DNA of 33,605 nt from positions 1-33,605 of the forward strand of contig QZKV01000004.1 of NCBI GenBank assembly GCA_003599575.1, written 5' to 3'. Source of the DNA: Desulfobacteraceae bacterium (GTDB taxonomy: Bacteria > Desulfobacterota > Desulfobacteria > Desulfobacterales > Desulfosarcinaceae). The translations under genes and the position numbers were made by a program. Position 1 is the stretch's first letter. Every line of letters begins with the position of its first letter. This document shows, in pieces, positions 24,943-32,721 of the stretch. The notes under the pieces were generated by a model. It did not search any database, was not told where the DNA came from, and saw only the letters and a program-made list of their open reading frames with translations.

Positions 24943-25284
24943 CGTTGATGATATTTCCACCGGCCCTATGCTCGTGCCTACTCGGATAGGGAGTTTCCGA
25001 GTCCGAGAACGCGTACGCGGGCGGAGGTCGGGTTTATGCAGACTTGCCAATCAAGCCCCTCCGATTGGCTTGAGTTTGCATCCGGCAGCCAAGTACACAT
25101 ATCCCTAGATATTTATGACGTAACTATTCGGGGTCGGGGTATCGGGGTCGCAATCGAATTCGATATCGATGCCGATGCCGATTCCGACCCCGAGGCCGAC
25201 CAATTCACCGGCTAAACAAATCCCCCAAAGCGGTACGTTATTGAAGACAAGATTGTACGTCACTGAATTTATGCCTTCGAGCAG
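24943..25284. other. Gap between xsc and ackA, mostly repeats
   Basis: A 342-bp stretch without a gene. It holds a CTCGGA/TCCGAG hairpin (24981-25001) and copy 2 of the CGGGGTCGG-type repeat (25091-25194). Beyond these, 25195-25284 shows nothing recognisable. Whether ackA is read from the xsc transcript or from its own promoter here is unclear. Confidence 0.6.
25091..25194. repeat. Dispersed intergenic repeat, copy 2, with inverted half
   Basis: Starts AAGTACACATATCC and contains TTCGGGGTCGGGG, TATCGGGGTCGCAATCG and AATTCGATATCGATGCC, then a right half ATTCCGACCCCGAG. The left and right halves can pair. It sits downstream of the xsc stop. Confidence 0.85.
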
Positions 25285-27003
25285 CTAAGCCGAAAGGTGT
25301 TTGTATTTTTCCAAATAGCGCACCGGCATCTTCAGCGCATCGCGGCGGAAAGGTTCGGCCAGCACTTCGGCGCCGCCCTGGATCATGGCGTTGATGACGC
25401 AGGGCTGCCCGCAGGCCACGGCTTCACGCACCGCATCGCCGACCTGGTCGGGCTCGGTGACACGGAAGCCTCTGGCGCCCATCTCCTGGGCCAGTTTGGC
25501 ATAATCGGGATTTTCGCGCAGGTTTGCGCCCACGAAGCGGTTGGCGTAGTAATCGATCTGGTTTTTCTTCTCGGCGCCCCACTCCAGGTTGTTGGCCACA
25601 ACGGCGATGACCGGGATCTTTTCACGCACAGCGGTCATCACCTCTTGAATGCCGCTGATGCCGAAGGCACCGTCGCCCTGGAAGGCAAACACGGGCTTGT
25701 CCGGCGCGCCGATTTTAGCCCCCATGGCCGCGCCGAAGGCAAAGCCGCAGTTGCCCCAGCTCAGCGCCGCCAGGTGCTGGCGTACGTCATTGAACCTGAA
25801 ATAGGCATTGCACATGGACGAGTTGTTGCCGATGTCGGTGGTGATGATCGATCCGTCCGGTATGGCCCGGGCCAGTTCGGCCAAAAAGCGGCGCGGGTGC
25901 ATCGGCGCGCCGCCCGCGCTGGACCACTGGCGCAGTTCATCGTCCCAGGCGCGTTTTGCGGCGGCAATCTCCTGCAGCCGTTGCGGGTTTGCCGGCAGGC
26001 CGGGTTTGAGCGCCCGGATGCGTGCAAGCAGGGCCGCGCTGAAGGCTTTGACGTCGCCGCACGAAGCCACATCGACGCGCTTGCTCAAGCCGAGCACGGC
26101 CGGGTTGATGTCCACCTGGATGATTCTGGCCTGGCGCGGCCAGTACTCCATGTCATACTGGGGCAGTGTGCCGAAGGGCCCCAGGCGCGAGCCCAGGGCC
26201 AGCACCACATCGGCCTTGGCGATCGTGCGCATGGCGGCCTTGGAGCCGCAATAGCCGATCGGCCCGACCGAAAGGGGATGTTCGGACGGGAAGGTGTCGT
26301 TGTGCAGGTAAGAGTTGACCACCGGCGCCGTCAGGTATTCGGCCAGGGCCTTGACCTCGGCCAGGGCGTCGGCCTGGCACACGCCTCCGCCGGCCAGAAT
26401 CACGGGATAGGCCGCCCGGACCAGCAGTTCGGCCGCCTGCGCCAGGGCGTCCTGATCGCCGGGTCCGCGTCCGATCAGCGGCGTGGCGTAGATGTCGTCT
26501 TCGCACAGCCCGTAAAAGTAGTCGCGCGGGATGTTGAGCTGCGTGGGACCGTTGAAGTTCTTGGCCATGTAAAAAGCGCGCCGGGCCAGTTCGGCCATGC
26601 GCTCGGGGCGGTTGACGCGCACCTGATAAACGGTCTGGCGTTCGAACATGGCCATTTGGTCCAGTTCCTGGAAGCCGCCCGTGCCGATGCCCATGCTGCC
26701 GGTCTCCGGCGTAATGGCCACGACCGGTGAGTGGGCCCAGTAGGCCGCCGCCATGGCCGACACGAAGTTGGCCGCGCCGGGGCCGTTCTGGGCGATGCAG
26801 GCCTGCGGCCGGCCGGTCACGCGCGCCAGGCCGTCGGCGGCGTGGCAGGCCGCCTGCTCGTGCGCCACGGAGACAAACCGGATGCCGGCCGCGGGAAACA
26901 GGTCCAGCGCATCCATGTAGGCGCTGCCGACGATGCCGAAAACCGTATCCACTTTTTCGGCCACCAGCGTCTCCACCAATGCTTCGGAAGGGGTCATTTT
27001 CAT
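25285..27003 (-). CDS. xsc: Sulfoacetaldehyde acetyltransferase (Xsc), ThDP-dependent
   Basis: A 572-residue thiamine diphosphate enzyme. It would convert sulfoacetaldehyde and phosphate to sulfite and acetyl phosphate. Features resembling Xsc rather than acetolactate synthase are the AYW.HSP segment (88-93), [13 protein letters not shown] (109-121), [14 protein letters not shown] (245-258), the [18 protein letters not shown] stretch (272-289) and a C terminus containing [13 protein letters not shown]. The activating glutamate is E49, and the ThDP motif runs from GDGAFG (443-448) to NN (471-472). ATG 27003 has AGGAG eight bases upstream; the longer open frame is repeat. Acetate kinase downstream completes the route. 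Another ThDP acyltransferase or lyase cannot be fully excluded. Confidence 0.85.
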   Translation of the reverse strand: MKMTPSEALVETLVAEKVDTVFGIVGSAYMDALDLFPAAGIRFVSVAHEQAACHAADGLARVTGRPQACIAQNGPGAANFVSAMAAAYWAHSPVVAITPETGSMGIGTGGFQELDQMAMFERQTVYQVRVNRPERMAELARRAFYMAKNFNGPTQLNIPRDYFYGLCEDDIYATPLIGRGPGDQDALAQAAELLVRAAYPVILAGGGVCQADALAEVKALAEYLTAPVVNSYLHNDTFPSEHPLSVGPIGYCGSKAAMRTIAKADVVLALGSRLGPFGTLPQYDMEYWPRQARIIQVDINPAVLGLSKRVDVASCGDVKAFSAALLARIRALKPGLPANPQRLQEIAAAKRAWDDELRQWSSAGGAPMHPRRFLAELARAIPDGSIITTDIGNNSSMCNAYFRFNDVRQHLAALSWGNCGFAFGAAMGAKIGAPDKPVFAFQGDGAFGISGIQEVMTAVREKIPVIAVVANNLEWGAEKKNQIDYYANRFVGANLRENPDYAKLAQEMGARGFRVTEPDQVGDAVREAVACGQPCVINAMIQGGAEVLAEPFRRDALKMPVRYLEKYKHLSA

Positions 27004-27016
27004 CGCGTTTTCTCCT

Positions 27017-27105
27017 AAGTACATATGTTCATGAATATTGTAACGTAACTTTCGGGGTCGGGGTCGGTATCGGGGTCGCAATCGGAATTGATACCGATAC
27101 CGATT
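27017..27105. repeat. Dispersed intergenic repeat, copy 3, upstream of xsc
   Basis: Starts AAGTACATATGTTC and continues with ACTTTCGGGGTCGGGG, TCGGTATCGGGGTCGCAATC and GATACCGATACCGATT, the last being the inverted partner of the first half. It occupies nearly the whole 111-bp gap between the SDR gene and xsc and reaches to within a few bases of the xsc ribosome binding site. Confidence 0.85.
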
Positions 27106-27114
27106 ATTTTTATC

Positions 27115-27930
27115 TCAACGCTCCAATTCCCTGCGCATCGACCGCACCATCAACCACTCGTACAAGGCCGGCGACAGTTTATTGATCAGCCGCCCCAGGC
27201 GGCCGATGGGCGTCAGCACCAGCAGCCGTTTGTCGCGCCGGGCGGCCTGGAAGACTTGCTCGGCCACCTCCTCGGGCATGGCCGGTTTTCCGGCTGTCGA
27301 TTGGGGGTGGCGCGTGAGCGAGCCGTCGCCGTCCAGGGCGGAGCTGCCGATATCCGTGGCGGTGAAGCCGGGGCAGACGATCAGCACACCCACTCCGGTG
27401 CCGCGCAGTTCGCTGCGCAGCGAATCAAACAGCCCGTGCAGGGCATGCTTGCTGGCCGCGTAGGCCGTGCGGCCCAACAAGGGGGTAAAGCCGGCCAGCG
27501 AGCTGATGGTGATGATCAGCCCGCGGCGGGCAAGCAGGCTGTCCAGGGCGGCCTGGGTGGCGTACAGGGCACCGAAGAAATTGACCGCCATCACCTTGTG
27601 AAAGACGGCCGGCCGTGTCTGCGCAAAAGCCGCCCGCGCGCTGATGCCGGCATTGTTGATGAGCACGTCCACCCCTCCGGATGTGGCCATGACCATGGCC
27701 ATGGCGGCGCTCACGGCCTGCGCATCGGACACATCGCAGACCAGGGCCGTGGCGTCGATGCCCTCGGCGCGCAGCCGGGCAGCGGTCCGGGCCAAGGCAT
27801 CTGCTTTCCGATCCAGCAGCGCGACCCCGGCGCCGGCCTGTCCGAAACGCCGCGCGAAGGCTGCGCCCATCCCGCCGGCCGCGCCGGTGACCACGACGGT
27901 TTTACCTTCAAAATGGCGCCTAGTCGGCAT
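27115..27930 (-). CDS. Short-chain dehydrogenase/reductase
   Basis: A 271-residue SDR. It has TGAAGGMG (residues 14-21) for NAD(P), NNAGIS near 90, a catalytic serine in ISSLAGF and YAASK for the catalytic tyrosine and lysine. A C-terminal extension (IGRLGRLINKLSPALYEWLMVRSMRREL) is common in SDRs that associate with membranes or act on lipophilic substrates. ATG 27930 overlaps the end of the epimerase gene by 11 bp, so they are cotranscribed. It precedes xsc by 111 bp. It may oxidise an alcohol to the aldehyde or ketone that later enzymes use; this is inference from position. Confidence 0.88.
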   Translation of the reverse strand: MPTRRHFEGKTVVVTGAAGGMGAAFARRFGQAGAGVALLDRKADALARTAARLRAEGIDATALVCDVSDAQAVSAAMAMVMATSGGVDVLINNAGISARAAFAQTRPAVFHKVMAVNFFGALYATQAALDSLLARRGLIITISSLAGFTPLLGRTAYAASKHALHGLFDSLRSELRGTGVGVLIVCPGFTATDIGSSALDGDGSLTRHPQSTAGKPAMPEEVAEQVFQAARRDKRLLVLTPIGRLGRLINKLSPALYEWLMVRSMRRELER

Positions 27931-28897
27931 GCCCCCGGTTCTCCAGATAGTAGTCGAACGCCTCACGCGTGGTCTTTTGTGGAATGAACCCGAACTCCTC
28001 TTTCAGCCGGCGGTTGGAGAGCACCGGCCGGTAGCGCAGGAAACGCACCTGTTCGGGTCCGTACTGGGTCAGGCCCAGGCGCTTGCCCGCCCAGAGCACG
28101 GCGCTTACCAGCCAGGCCGGCAGCGCGCGATAGGGTTTGTCCAGCAGGCGGGCCATCTCCGGCAACGTCAGCACGCCGTCGCCGGCCATGTTGTAAATGC
28201 CGCGGCCGCCTTCGAAGATGCCTTTGAGGATGGCGCCGACCACATCCCGGTCCCAGATGATCACGAACGGGCTGTCAACCCCCTTGATTCCGGTGATGCG
28301 CGGCTGGTCGAACATATTGGTGATCGGGTTGCGCGTGCCGGCGCCCAGGATGGTGCCCGGCCGGAAAATGAGCTGCGAAAGTTCGGGATGTTCGTTTCTG
28401 CAGCGCGCCAGCATCTCTTCCACCAGGCGCTTATGATGCGAATAGGCAAATTCTTCGTTGCCGCGGACGGGATCGCTTTCATCCAGCCAGGCCGGATTGT
28501 CGGCGTGATAGCCGTAGGCCGCGCCGCTGGAGGTATAGATCAGTTGGCGCACACCTGTCTTGACGCAGGCTTCCAGGACATTTTGCGTGCCCAGCACATC
28601 GACTTGGTACTCCATCTGCCGGTCGGAGCGTTTGCCCGGAATCACTGCGGCCAGATGGACCACGGCCTCTACGCGGTATTGTTCGAAAGCGCGGGCCAGT
28701 TCGGATGAACCTATATCTGCGGCCTGGTAGATCACGCCCGGCAATTGCCGCTCCGGCGGCACCAGCCGCAAATCGCTGGCCACGAGGGTGGTCAGCTGCC
28801 GCCGGTCGGCGGCCAGAGCGGAGATCACTTGGCGTCCGATGTAGCCGTCCGCGCCGGTAACCAGCACCGATCGAAAAGGCGTCGTTGGCGATGTCAT
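27920..28897 (-). CDS. NAD-dependent epimerase/dehydratase family protein
   Basis: A 325-residue extended SDR. The cofactor motif VTGADGYIGRQ begins near residue 13, the YTSSGAAYG segment supplies the catalytic serine/threonine and YSHHK the tyrosine and lysine. Typical members epimerise or dehydrate nucleotide sugars, but many in catabolic operons act as dehydrogenases or reductases on other substrates. The start codon overlaps the stop of the transporter gene by one base (TGATG), and its end overlaps the next SDR gene, so it belongs to one transcription unit. The reading frame continues upstream across the transporter gene, but only the part from 28897 has family similarity. Confidence 0.87.
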   Translation of the reverse strand: MTSPTTPFRSVLVTGADGYIGRQVISALAADRRQLTTLVASDLRLVPPERQLPGVIYQAADIGSSELARAFEQYRVEAVVHLAAVIPGKRSDRQMEYQVDVLGTQNVLEACVKTGVRQLIYTSSGAAYGYHADNPAWLDESDPVRGNEEFAYSHHKRLVEEMLARCRNEHPELSQLIFRPGTILGAGTRNPITNMFDQPRITGIKGVDSPFVIIWDRDVVGAILKGIFEGGRGIYNMAGDGVLTLPEMARLLDKPYRALPAWLVSAVLWAGKRLGLTQYGPEQVRFLRYRPVLSNRRLKEEFGFIPQKTTREAFDYYLENRGHAD

Positions 28898-29823
28898 CAG
28901 CTCTGCCCCTGCGCGGCCGCGTCGATGGGCCGGCGCGACCAGAAAAAGACCATGCTCAATCCGGCGATGATGTGCCAGACGCCCCACCATCCGGCGATAA
29001 TGGCCATGCCGCCCAGCCCGCCGAAGAACTGGAAGATCAGCACCAGCGCCAGGGCGGAATTCTGAATGCCCACCTCGATGGCCACTGCGCGGCGATCGCG
29101 TTCGACCAACCCGAAGACGCGGGCGGACGAGTACCCGATGCTCAGGGCCAGGGCGTTGTGCACGAAGACGCCGAAGGCCACGAGTCCGATGGCGCGCAGG
29201 AAGTTCTGCCAGTTGGCCCCCAGCGCGGCCGCCACGAACAGGCAGAAGATCACGATCGATACGGTTTTGAACGGTTTGCGGATGCGGTCGGCCAGCCTGG
29301 GGTAAAAGCGCGAGGTGATGATCCCCAGCAGCAGCGGCAAGCCCAGGATCAGCACGATGGTTTGAAATACATCCAGGGGGTTCAGCGACACCCTGCGCAG
29401 GATGGCGTTGGTGGCCGGATTGAGGCTGCCCCACAGGGCCAGGTTCAGGGGCGTCATGACCACGGCCGCGGCCGTGGAAACCGCCGTCATGCTCACCGAC
29501 AGGGCTGCGTTTCCGCCCGCCAGATAGGTCATGACATTGGACAGGTTGCCGCCCGGGCAGGCCGCCACCAGCATCATGCCCAGGGCCATGGAGGGCGTCA
29601 CCGGCAGGATCAGGGTCAGCAGGAACGTAAAGGCCGGCAAGAGGATGAACTGCGCACCCAGGCCGATCGCCGGTCCCTTGGGCGATCGGGCCACCCGCTT
29701 GAAGTCTTCCAGGCGCATGTCCAGCGCCATGCCGTACATCATCAGGCCGATGACGGCGTTAAGGGCGATCAAACCGCTTTGATTGAAGTTGAGATGGATC
29801 TGGTCGACAAGGGTTGCGTCCAT
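28897..29823 (-). CDS. BASS (bile acid:sodium symporter) family transporter
   Basis: A 308-residue membrane protein with about nine to ten hydrophobic helices. The BASS hallmarks are MLVAACPGGNLSNVMTYLAGGN (about 84-105) and AIEVGIQNSALALVL (about 247-261), which form the sodium-binding crossover region. Family members carry organic anions, including bile acids, pantoate, 2-keto acids and sulfonated compounds, with sodium. As second gene of this operon it probably imports the compound that the operon breaks down, perhaps a sulfonate. An AAAGGAA site lies eight bases upstream of ATG. Confidence 0.9.
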   Translation of the reverse strand: MDATLVDQIHLNFNQSGLIALNAVIGLMMYGMALDMRLEDFKRVARSPKGPAIGLGAQFILLPAFTFLLTLILPVTPSMALGMMLVAACPGGNLSNVMTYLAGGNAALSVSMTAVSTAAAVVMTPLNLALWGSLNPATNAILRRVSLNPLDVFQTIVLILGLPLLLGIITSRFYPRLADRIRKPFKTVSIVIFCLFVAAALGANWQNFLRAIGLVAFGVFVHNALALSIGYSSARVFGLVERDRRAVAIEVGIQNSALALVLIFQFFGGLGGMAIIAGWWGVWHIIAGLSMVFFWSRRPIDAAAQGQS

Positions 29824-29920
29824 GCATCAGTTCCTTTCAATCCGTTAAGGGGCGGTTATGGAACTCGGCCAAGGCGATCGGGGATCTGAACTCGAAATCC
29901 GAAAATCGAATAAAGCGATT

Positions 29921-31675
29921 TCATTCTGCCGGTTCCTGATGCATGGCCTTAAAGTGCACCAGTCCGGGTGCCATCATGTGGGCTTCGGCGTCGACCTGGC
30001 AGTGAATCACCGCGCAGGTGCCGCACTTCTGCGCCTTCGAAAGGGCCTCCCGCAGGGTTTCGGGGCTGTCGGCGCGAGCGCCGAAGGCGCCCATGGACTG
30101 CGCCAGGCGATCCCAGGCGATGTCGCCCAGATCGGTATTGATGGTGCCGTTGCGATCCGGTCCCAGGGCGGTTTTGAAATTCTCCTTGACCGGCTGCAGC
30201 GCGAAAAGCTGGTTGATCTTGACCATGCCCCAGGCCTTGTCGGCGAAGACCAGGAAGACGACCTTGAAGCCGTGGCGCACGGCCGTTTCGACCTCCTGCA
30301 TGTTGAACCCCATGGCACCGTCGCCGATCAGGCAATAGACCTGTTTGCCCGGGCGGGCCGCGGCCGCTCCCAGGGCCTGGCCCACGCCGGCGCCCAGGTG
30401 GCCCATGTGCGGCGTGCTCAACTGGGTATTGGGTGCGCGCAGTTGGGTGTAGAAATTGGCCCACACGGCGGTGTTGCCGCCGTCGAAGATCACCACGGCA
30501 TCATCGTCGAACAGCTCCCGGCAGATCTGCGGCACATGGCAGGAGATCATCGGTGCGCCGGGCACGGCCAGCATCTGGTCCAGAGTATCGCGGTCGGCGG
30601 TCTTCTGTTTGGCCAATTCAGCGACATTTGCCCGGCGCGCTTTCAGATCGATCCGGTCCGCCCTGGATTCGAGCTGTTCGATCAGCATCTGCAGAAAAAG
30701 GCCTGCATCACCGATGACGGGCAGGTTGCCGGGCCGGTTGCGCGAAAGGCGTTCTTCGTCGATATCCACCTGGATGAAGATCTGGTCGGCCGGTTTGGCC
30801 CAGTAGGGCGCCTTGCCCCACCAGTCGGTTTCGCCCATGTCCGACCCCAGGCACAGGCAGACATCTGCGGCATTGCGCACCGCATTGTTGGCATCGATAT
30901 GCACCATGGGCCAAGCCAGCGGATGGCGCTCATCAAGCACGCCGCGGCCCGCCCACGAGGTGGTGACCGGCGCGTGCAACAGTTCGGCCGCCTGGCGCAG
31001 CTGGGCAAACGCCTGGGCGTGGATGATGCCGCTGCCGGCATGGATAACGGCCAGCTTGGCGCTGACCAGCAGTTCGGCGGCCTGTGCGACCTGCGCCGTG
31101 GGCGGCGCAATGAGATGGGTGCGCCGGTATTGGTGGGGCGCGAGGATGGGCGCCTCGGGACACGGGCCGTTGATCAGGTTTTCGGGCACATCCAGGTGGA
31201 CCACGCCCGGCCGGCCCTGCCAGCATTTGCGCAGGGCCTGGCGCAGCAGCTCGGGAAGGCGCTCGGCATAGGCGCAGGTGGCCGACCATTTGGCCATGTT
31301 CTTGATCACGCCGACATGATCGAAGCACTGATAGGCCCCGCCGCGGTCCGGATAGGCGATGCCGGTGCGCCGCGAACTGGTGATCAGCAGCACCCGGTTG
31401 CCTTCCGTGTTTTCCACCGCCACGCCGGCCAGCATATTGGCCACGCCCGGCCCGTTGCTGGCGATGCACACGCCCAGCCTGCCGGTCAGGCGGGCGTAGG
31501 CCCCGGCCATGTGCGCGGCCACCGCCTCGTGCCGCGGGGTGATCATCTGGAGCCCTTCCTCGACACAATGGGCGAAAAGATGCAGATAAGTGCCGTCGAT
31601 GATGCCGAAGAACTTCGTAACACCTTCGGCTTTGAGCATTTTGGCGATGATCTGACCGCCGGTGGGGTTGGCCAT
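29921..31675 (-). CDS. ThDP-binding enzyme of the acetolactate synthase/decarboxylase superfamily
   Basis: A 584-residue ThDP enzyme with the three usual domains: N-terminal PYR domain with activating glutamate E50 (ITPRHEAVAAHM), a central domain (VIHAGSGIIHAQAF near 210) and a C-terminal PP domain with GDGAMG (451-456). The NN pair that normally ends the ThDP motif is Ala-Asp here (478-479); the aspartate may still hold the metal. It is not close enough to acetolactate synthase, Xsc or sulfopyruvate decarboxylase for me to name the reaction; a lyase or decarboxylase on a 2-keto or 2-hydroxyacyl substrate is likely. AAGGAGG stands seven bases before ATG 31675. It is the first gene of the operon. 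Confidence 0.87.
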   Translation of the reverse strand: MANPTGGQIIAKMLKAEGVTKFFGIIDGTYLHLFAHCVEEGLQMITPRHEAVAAHMAGAYARLTGRLGVCIASNGPGVANMLAGVAVENTEGNRVLLITSSRRTGIAYPDRGGAYQCFDHVGVIKNMAKWSATCAYAERLPELLRQALRKCWQGRPGVVHLDVPENLINGPCPEAPILAPHQYRRTHLIAPPTAQVAQAAELLVSAKLAVIHAGSGIIHAQAFAQLRQAAELLHAPVTTSWAGRGVLDERHPLAWPMVHIDANNAVRNAADVCLCLGSDMGETDWWGKAPYWAKPADQIFIQVDIDEERLSRNRPGNLPVIGDAGLFLQMLIEQLESRADRIDLKARRANVAELAKQKTADRDTLDQMLAVPGAPMISCHVPQICRELFDDDAVVIFDGGNTAVWANFYTQLRAPNTQLSTPHMGHLGAGVGQALGAAAARPGKQVYCLIGDGAMGFNMQEVETAVRHGFKVVFLVFADKAWGMVKINQLFALQPVKENFKTALGPDRNGTINTDLGDIAWDRLAQSMGAFGARADSPETLREALSKAQKCGTCAVIHCQVDAEAHMMAPGLVHFKAMHQEPAE

Positions 31676-31736
31676 GGTCTTCCTCCTTGGGAGGGTTTTA
31701 GATTTTTCTGCCACGATTCATTGGATCAGCCTTTAC

Positions 31737-31888
31737 TATCATACTCGTACGCGTACTCGTCCTCGTACTCGAAAAGAAATTTTCCTTTCAATAGCTTGCA
31801 CGATCTATAGGCCAATACCTTGATCCTGAAAGCGGAAAATCCTATCGAGTACGAGTACCGCTTCGCTGAGTACGCGTACGAGTACGAT
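31737..31888. repeat. Long inverted repeat of CGTACTCG motifs in front of the ThDP-enzyme operon
   Basis: The left arm (31737-31771) reads ATACTCGTACGCGTACTCG then CCTCGTACTCG. The right arm (31846-31888) reads CGAGTACGAGTACC, then GAGTACGCGTACGAGTACG. The arms are near reverse complements, about 75 bp apart. The interval 31676-31969 has no gene; it is the leader and promoter region of the operon downstream and the 3' flank of the TetR gene. Confidence 0.85.
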
Positions 31889-31969
31889 CAATGGGCAAAA
31901 TTTGTCTGAATTCCTTCGATATTGGCATTGAAAACTCCCCGACCCCTCAAATGCCCCCCATCGAAATCA

Positions 31970-32626
31970 CTACCCTTTAACCGGGCGCAGCAACCGGTCA
32001 ATCATGACGGCCATGCTGCGCAACTGCTTTTCGATGCTCTCTTTATCGATCTCGCCCTCGAATTCCAGGTACTCGCGCATGCGGATCTTGAAATGACCGG
32101 AAACAAGGGAGGTCATAAAAATGATGTACAGGCTGTTGATGAAAAAGGCGGACCAGTTGACATCCACATCGTTGCGCACGCGCCCGAGTTCCATATCCCG
32201 GCGGATCAGGCGCTTGAGGTAGTCGGCGGTGAATTTTTCCACTTCAAGGGACATCTGCTCGGAAAAACGATCCATGCCAGCCGAGGAGATGTTGTCATAC
32301 AGGATCAGGTATTCAGGGTAGGCTAGGACAAAGCGCGCGCCCTGCCGGAAGATGTGCTCTACCTGGCGGTAGACGTCCCATTCCGGATCCATATCGCCGT
32401 AGACCGCCCTGCGCGAGCGCTCCATGCCGTCCCGGCAAACGTACAGGTAGAGATCTTCCTTGTTTTCGAAATAGTTATAGATGGAGCCCTTGGCGACGCC
32501 GGCGCGGCCAGCCAGCTCCGCCACATCGGTCTGGTTGAACCCGCGTTCGGCAAACAAAAGGGCGGCTTCGCGCAGGAGGTGCTCGCGTTTTTCCGCGGCG
32601 ATTTTGAAGAGCGTCTCTTTGGGCAT
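31970..32626 (-). CDS. TetR/AcrR family transcriptional regulator
   Basis: A 218-residue repressor. The N-terminal helix-turn-helix is clear: REAALLFAERGFNQTDVAEL, then AGVAKGSIYNYFENKEDLYLYV (about 19-62). The rest is a divergent helical ligand-binding domain. It starts after a GAGGAG site, and a palindrome (32643-32662) lies 16 bp ahead of its start codon, which suggests that it represses itself. It is upstream of and in the same direction as the ThDP/BASS/xsc genes, so it probably senses a substrate or CoA ester of that pathway. Confidence 0.92.
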   Translation of the reverse strand: MPKETLFKIAAEKREHLLREAALLFAERGFNQTDVAELAGRAGVAKGSIYNYFENKEDLYLYVCRDGMERSRRAVYGDMDPEWDVYRQVEHIFRQGARFVLAYPEYLILYDNISSAGMDRFSEQMSLEVEKFTADYLKRLIRRDMELGRVRNDVDVNWSAFFINSLYIIFMTSLVSGHFKIRMREYLEFEGEIDKESIEKQLRSMAVMIDRLLRPVKG

Positions 32627-32642
32627 GATCTCCTCTCACTCT

Positions 32643-32662
32643 ATGACTGACCAGCCAGTCAT
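32643..32662. promoter_or_regulatory. Palindromic operator, probably for the TetR-type regulator
   Basis: ATGACTG (32643-32649) and CAGTCAT (32656-32662) are perfect inverted arms around ACCAGC. Size, symmetry and location just ahead of a tetR start fit TetR-family operators, many of which read TGACTGACC...GTCA. Binding has not been shown. Confidence 0.75.
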
Positions 32663-32721
32663 TTCTACAGCCACGCAATGGGGCTGTCAAGATGATTCCC
32701 ACGATTCAGGCATTCACTTTT

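Noticed and set aside
24943..25050. N-terminal extension of acetate kinase
   Set aside because: The 36 extra residues are Arg-rich translation of repeat sequence; family similarity begins at MQILVLNSG.
25297..26730. Long plus-strand open frame opposite xsc
   Set aside because: It is a reverse-strand shadow of the ThDP enzyme with His/Gly/Arg-rich translation and no domain.
29858..31810. Very long plus-strand open frame opposite the ThDP enzyme
   Set aside because: It mirrors the real gene, includes both gene flanks and inverted repeat sequence, and has no recognisable domain.
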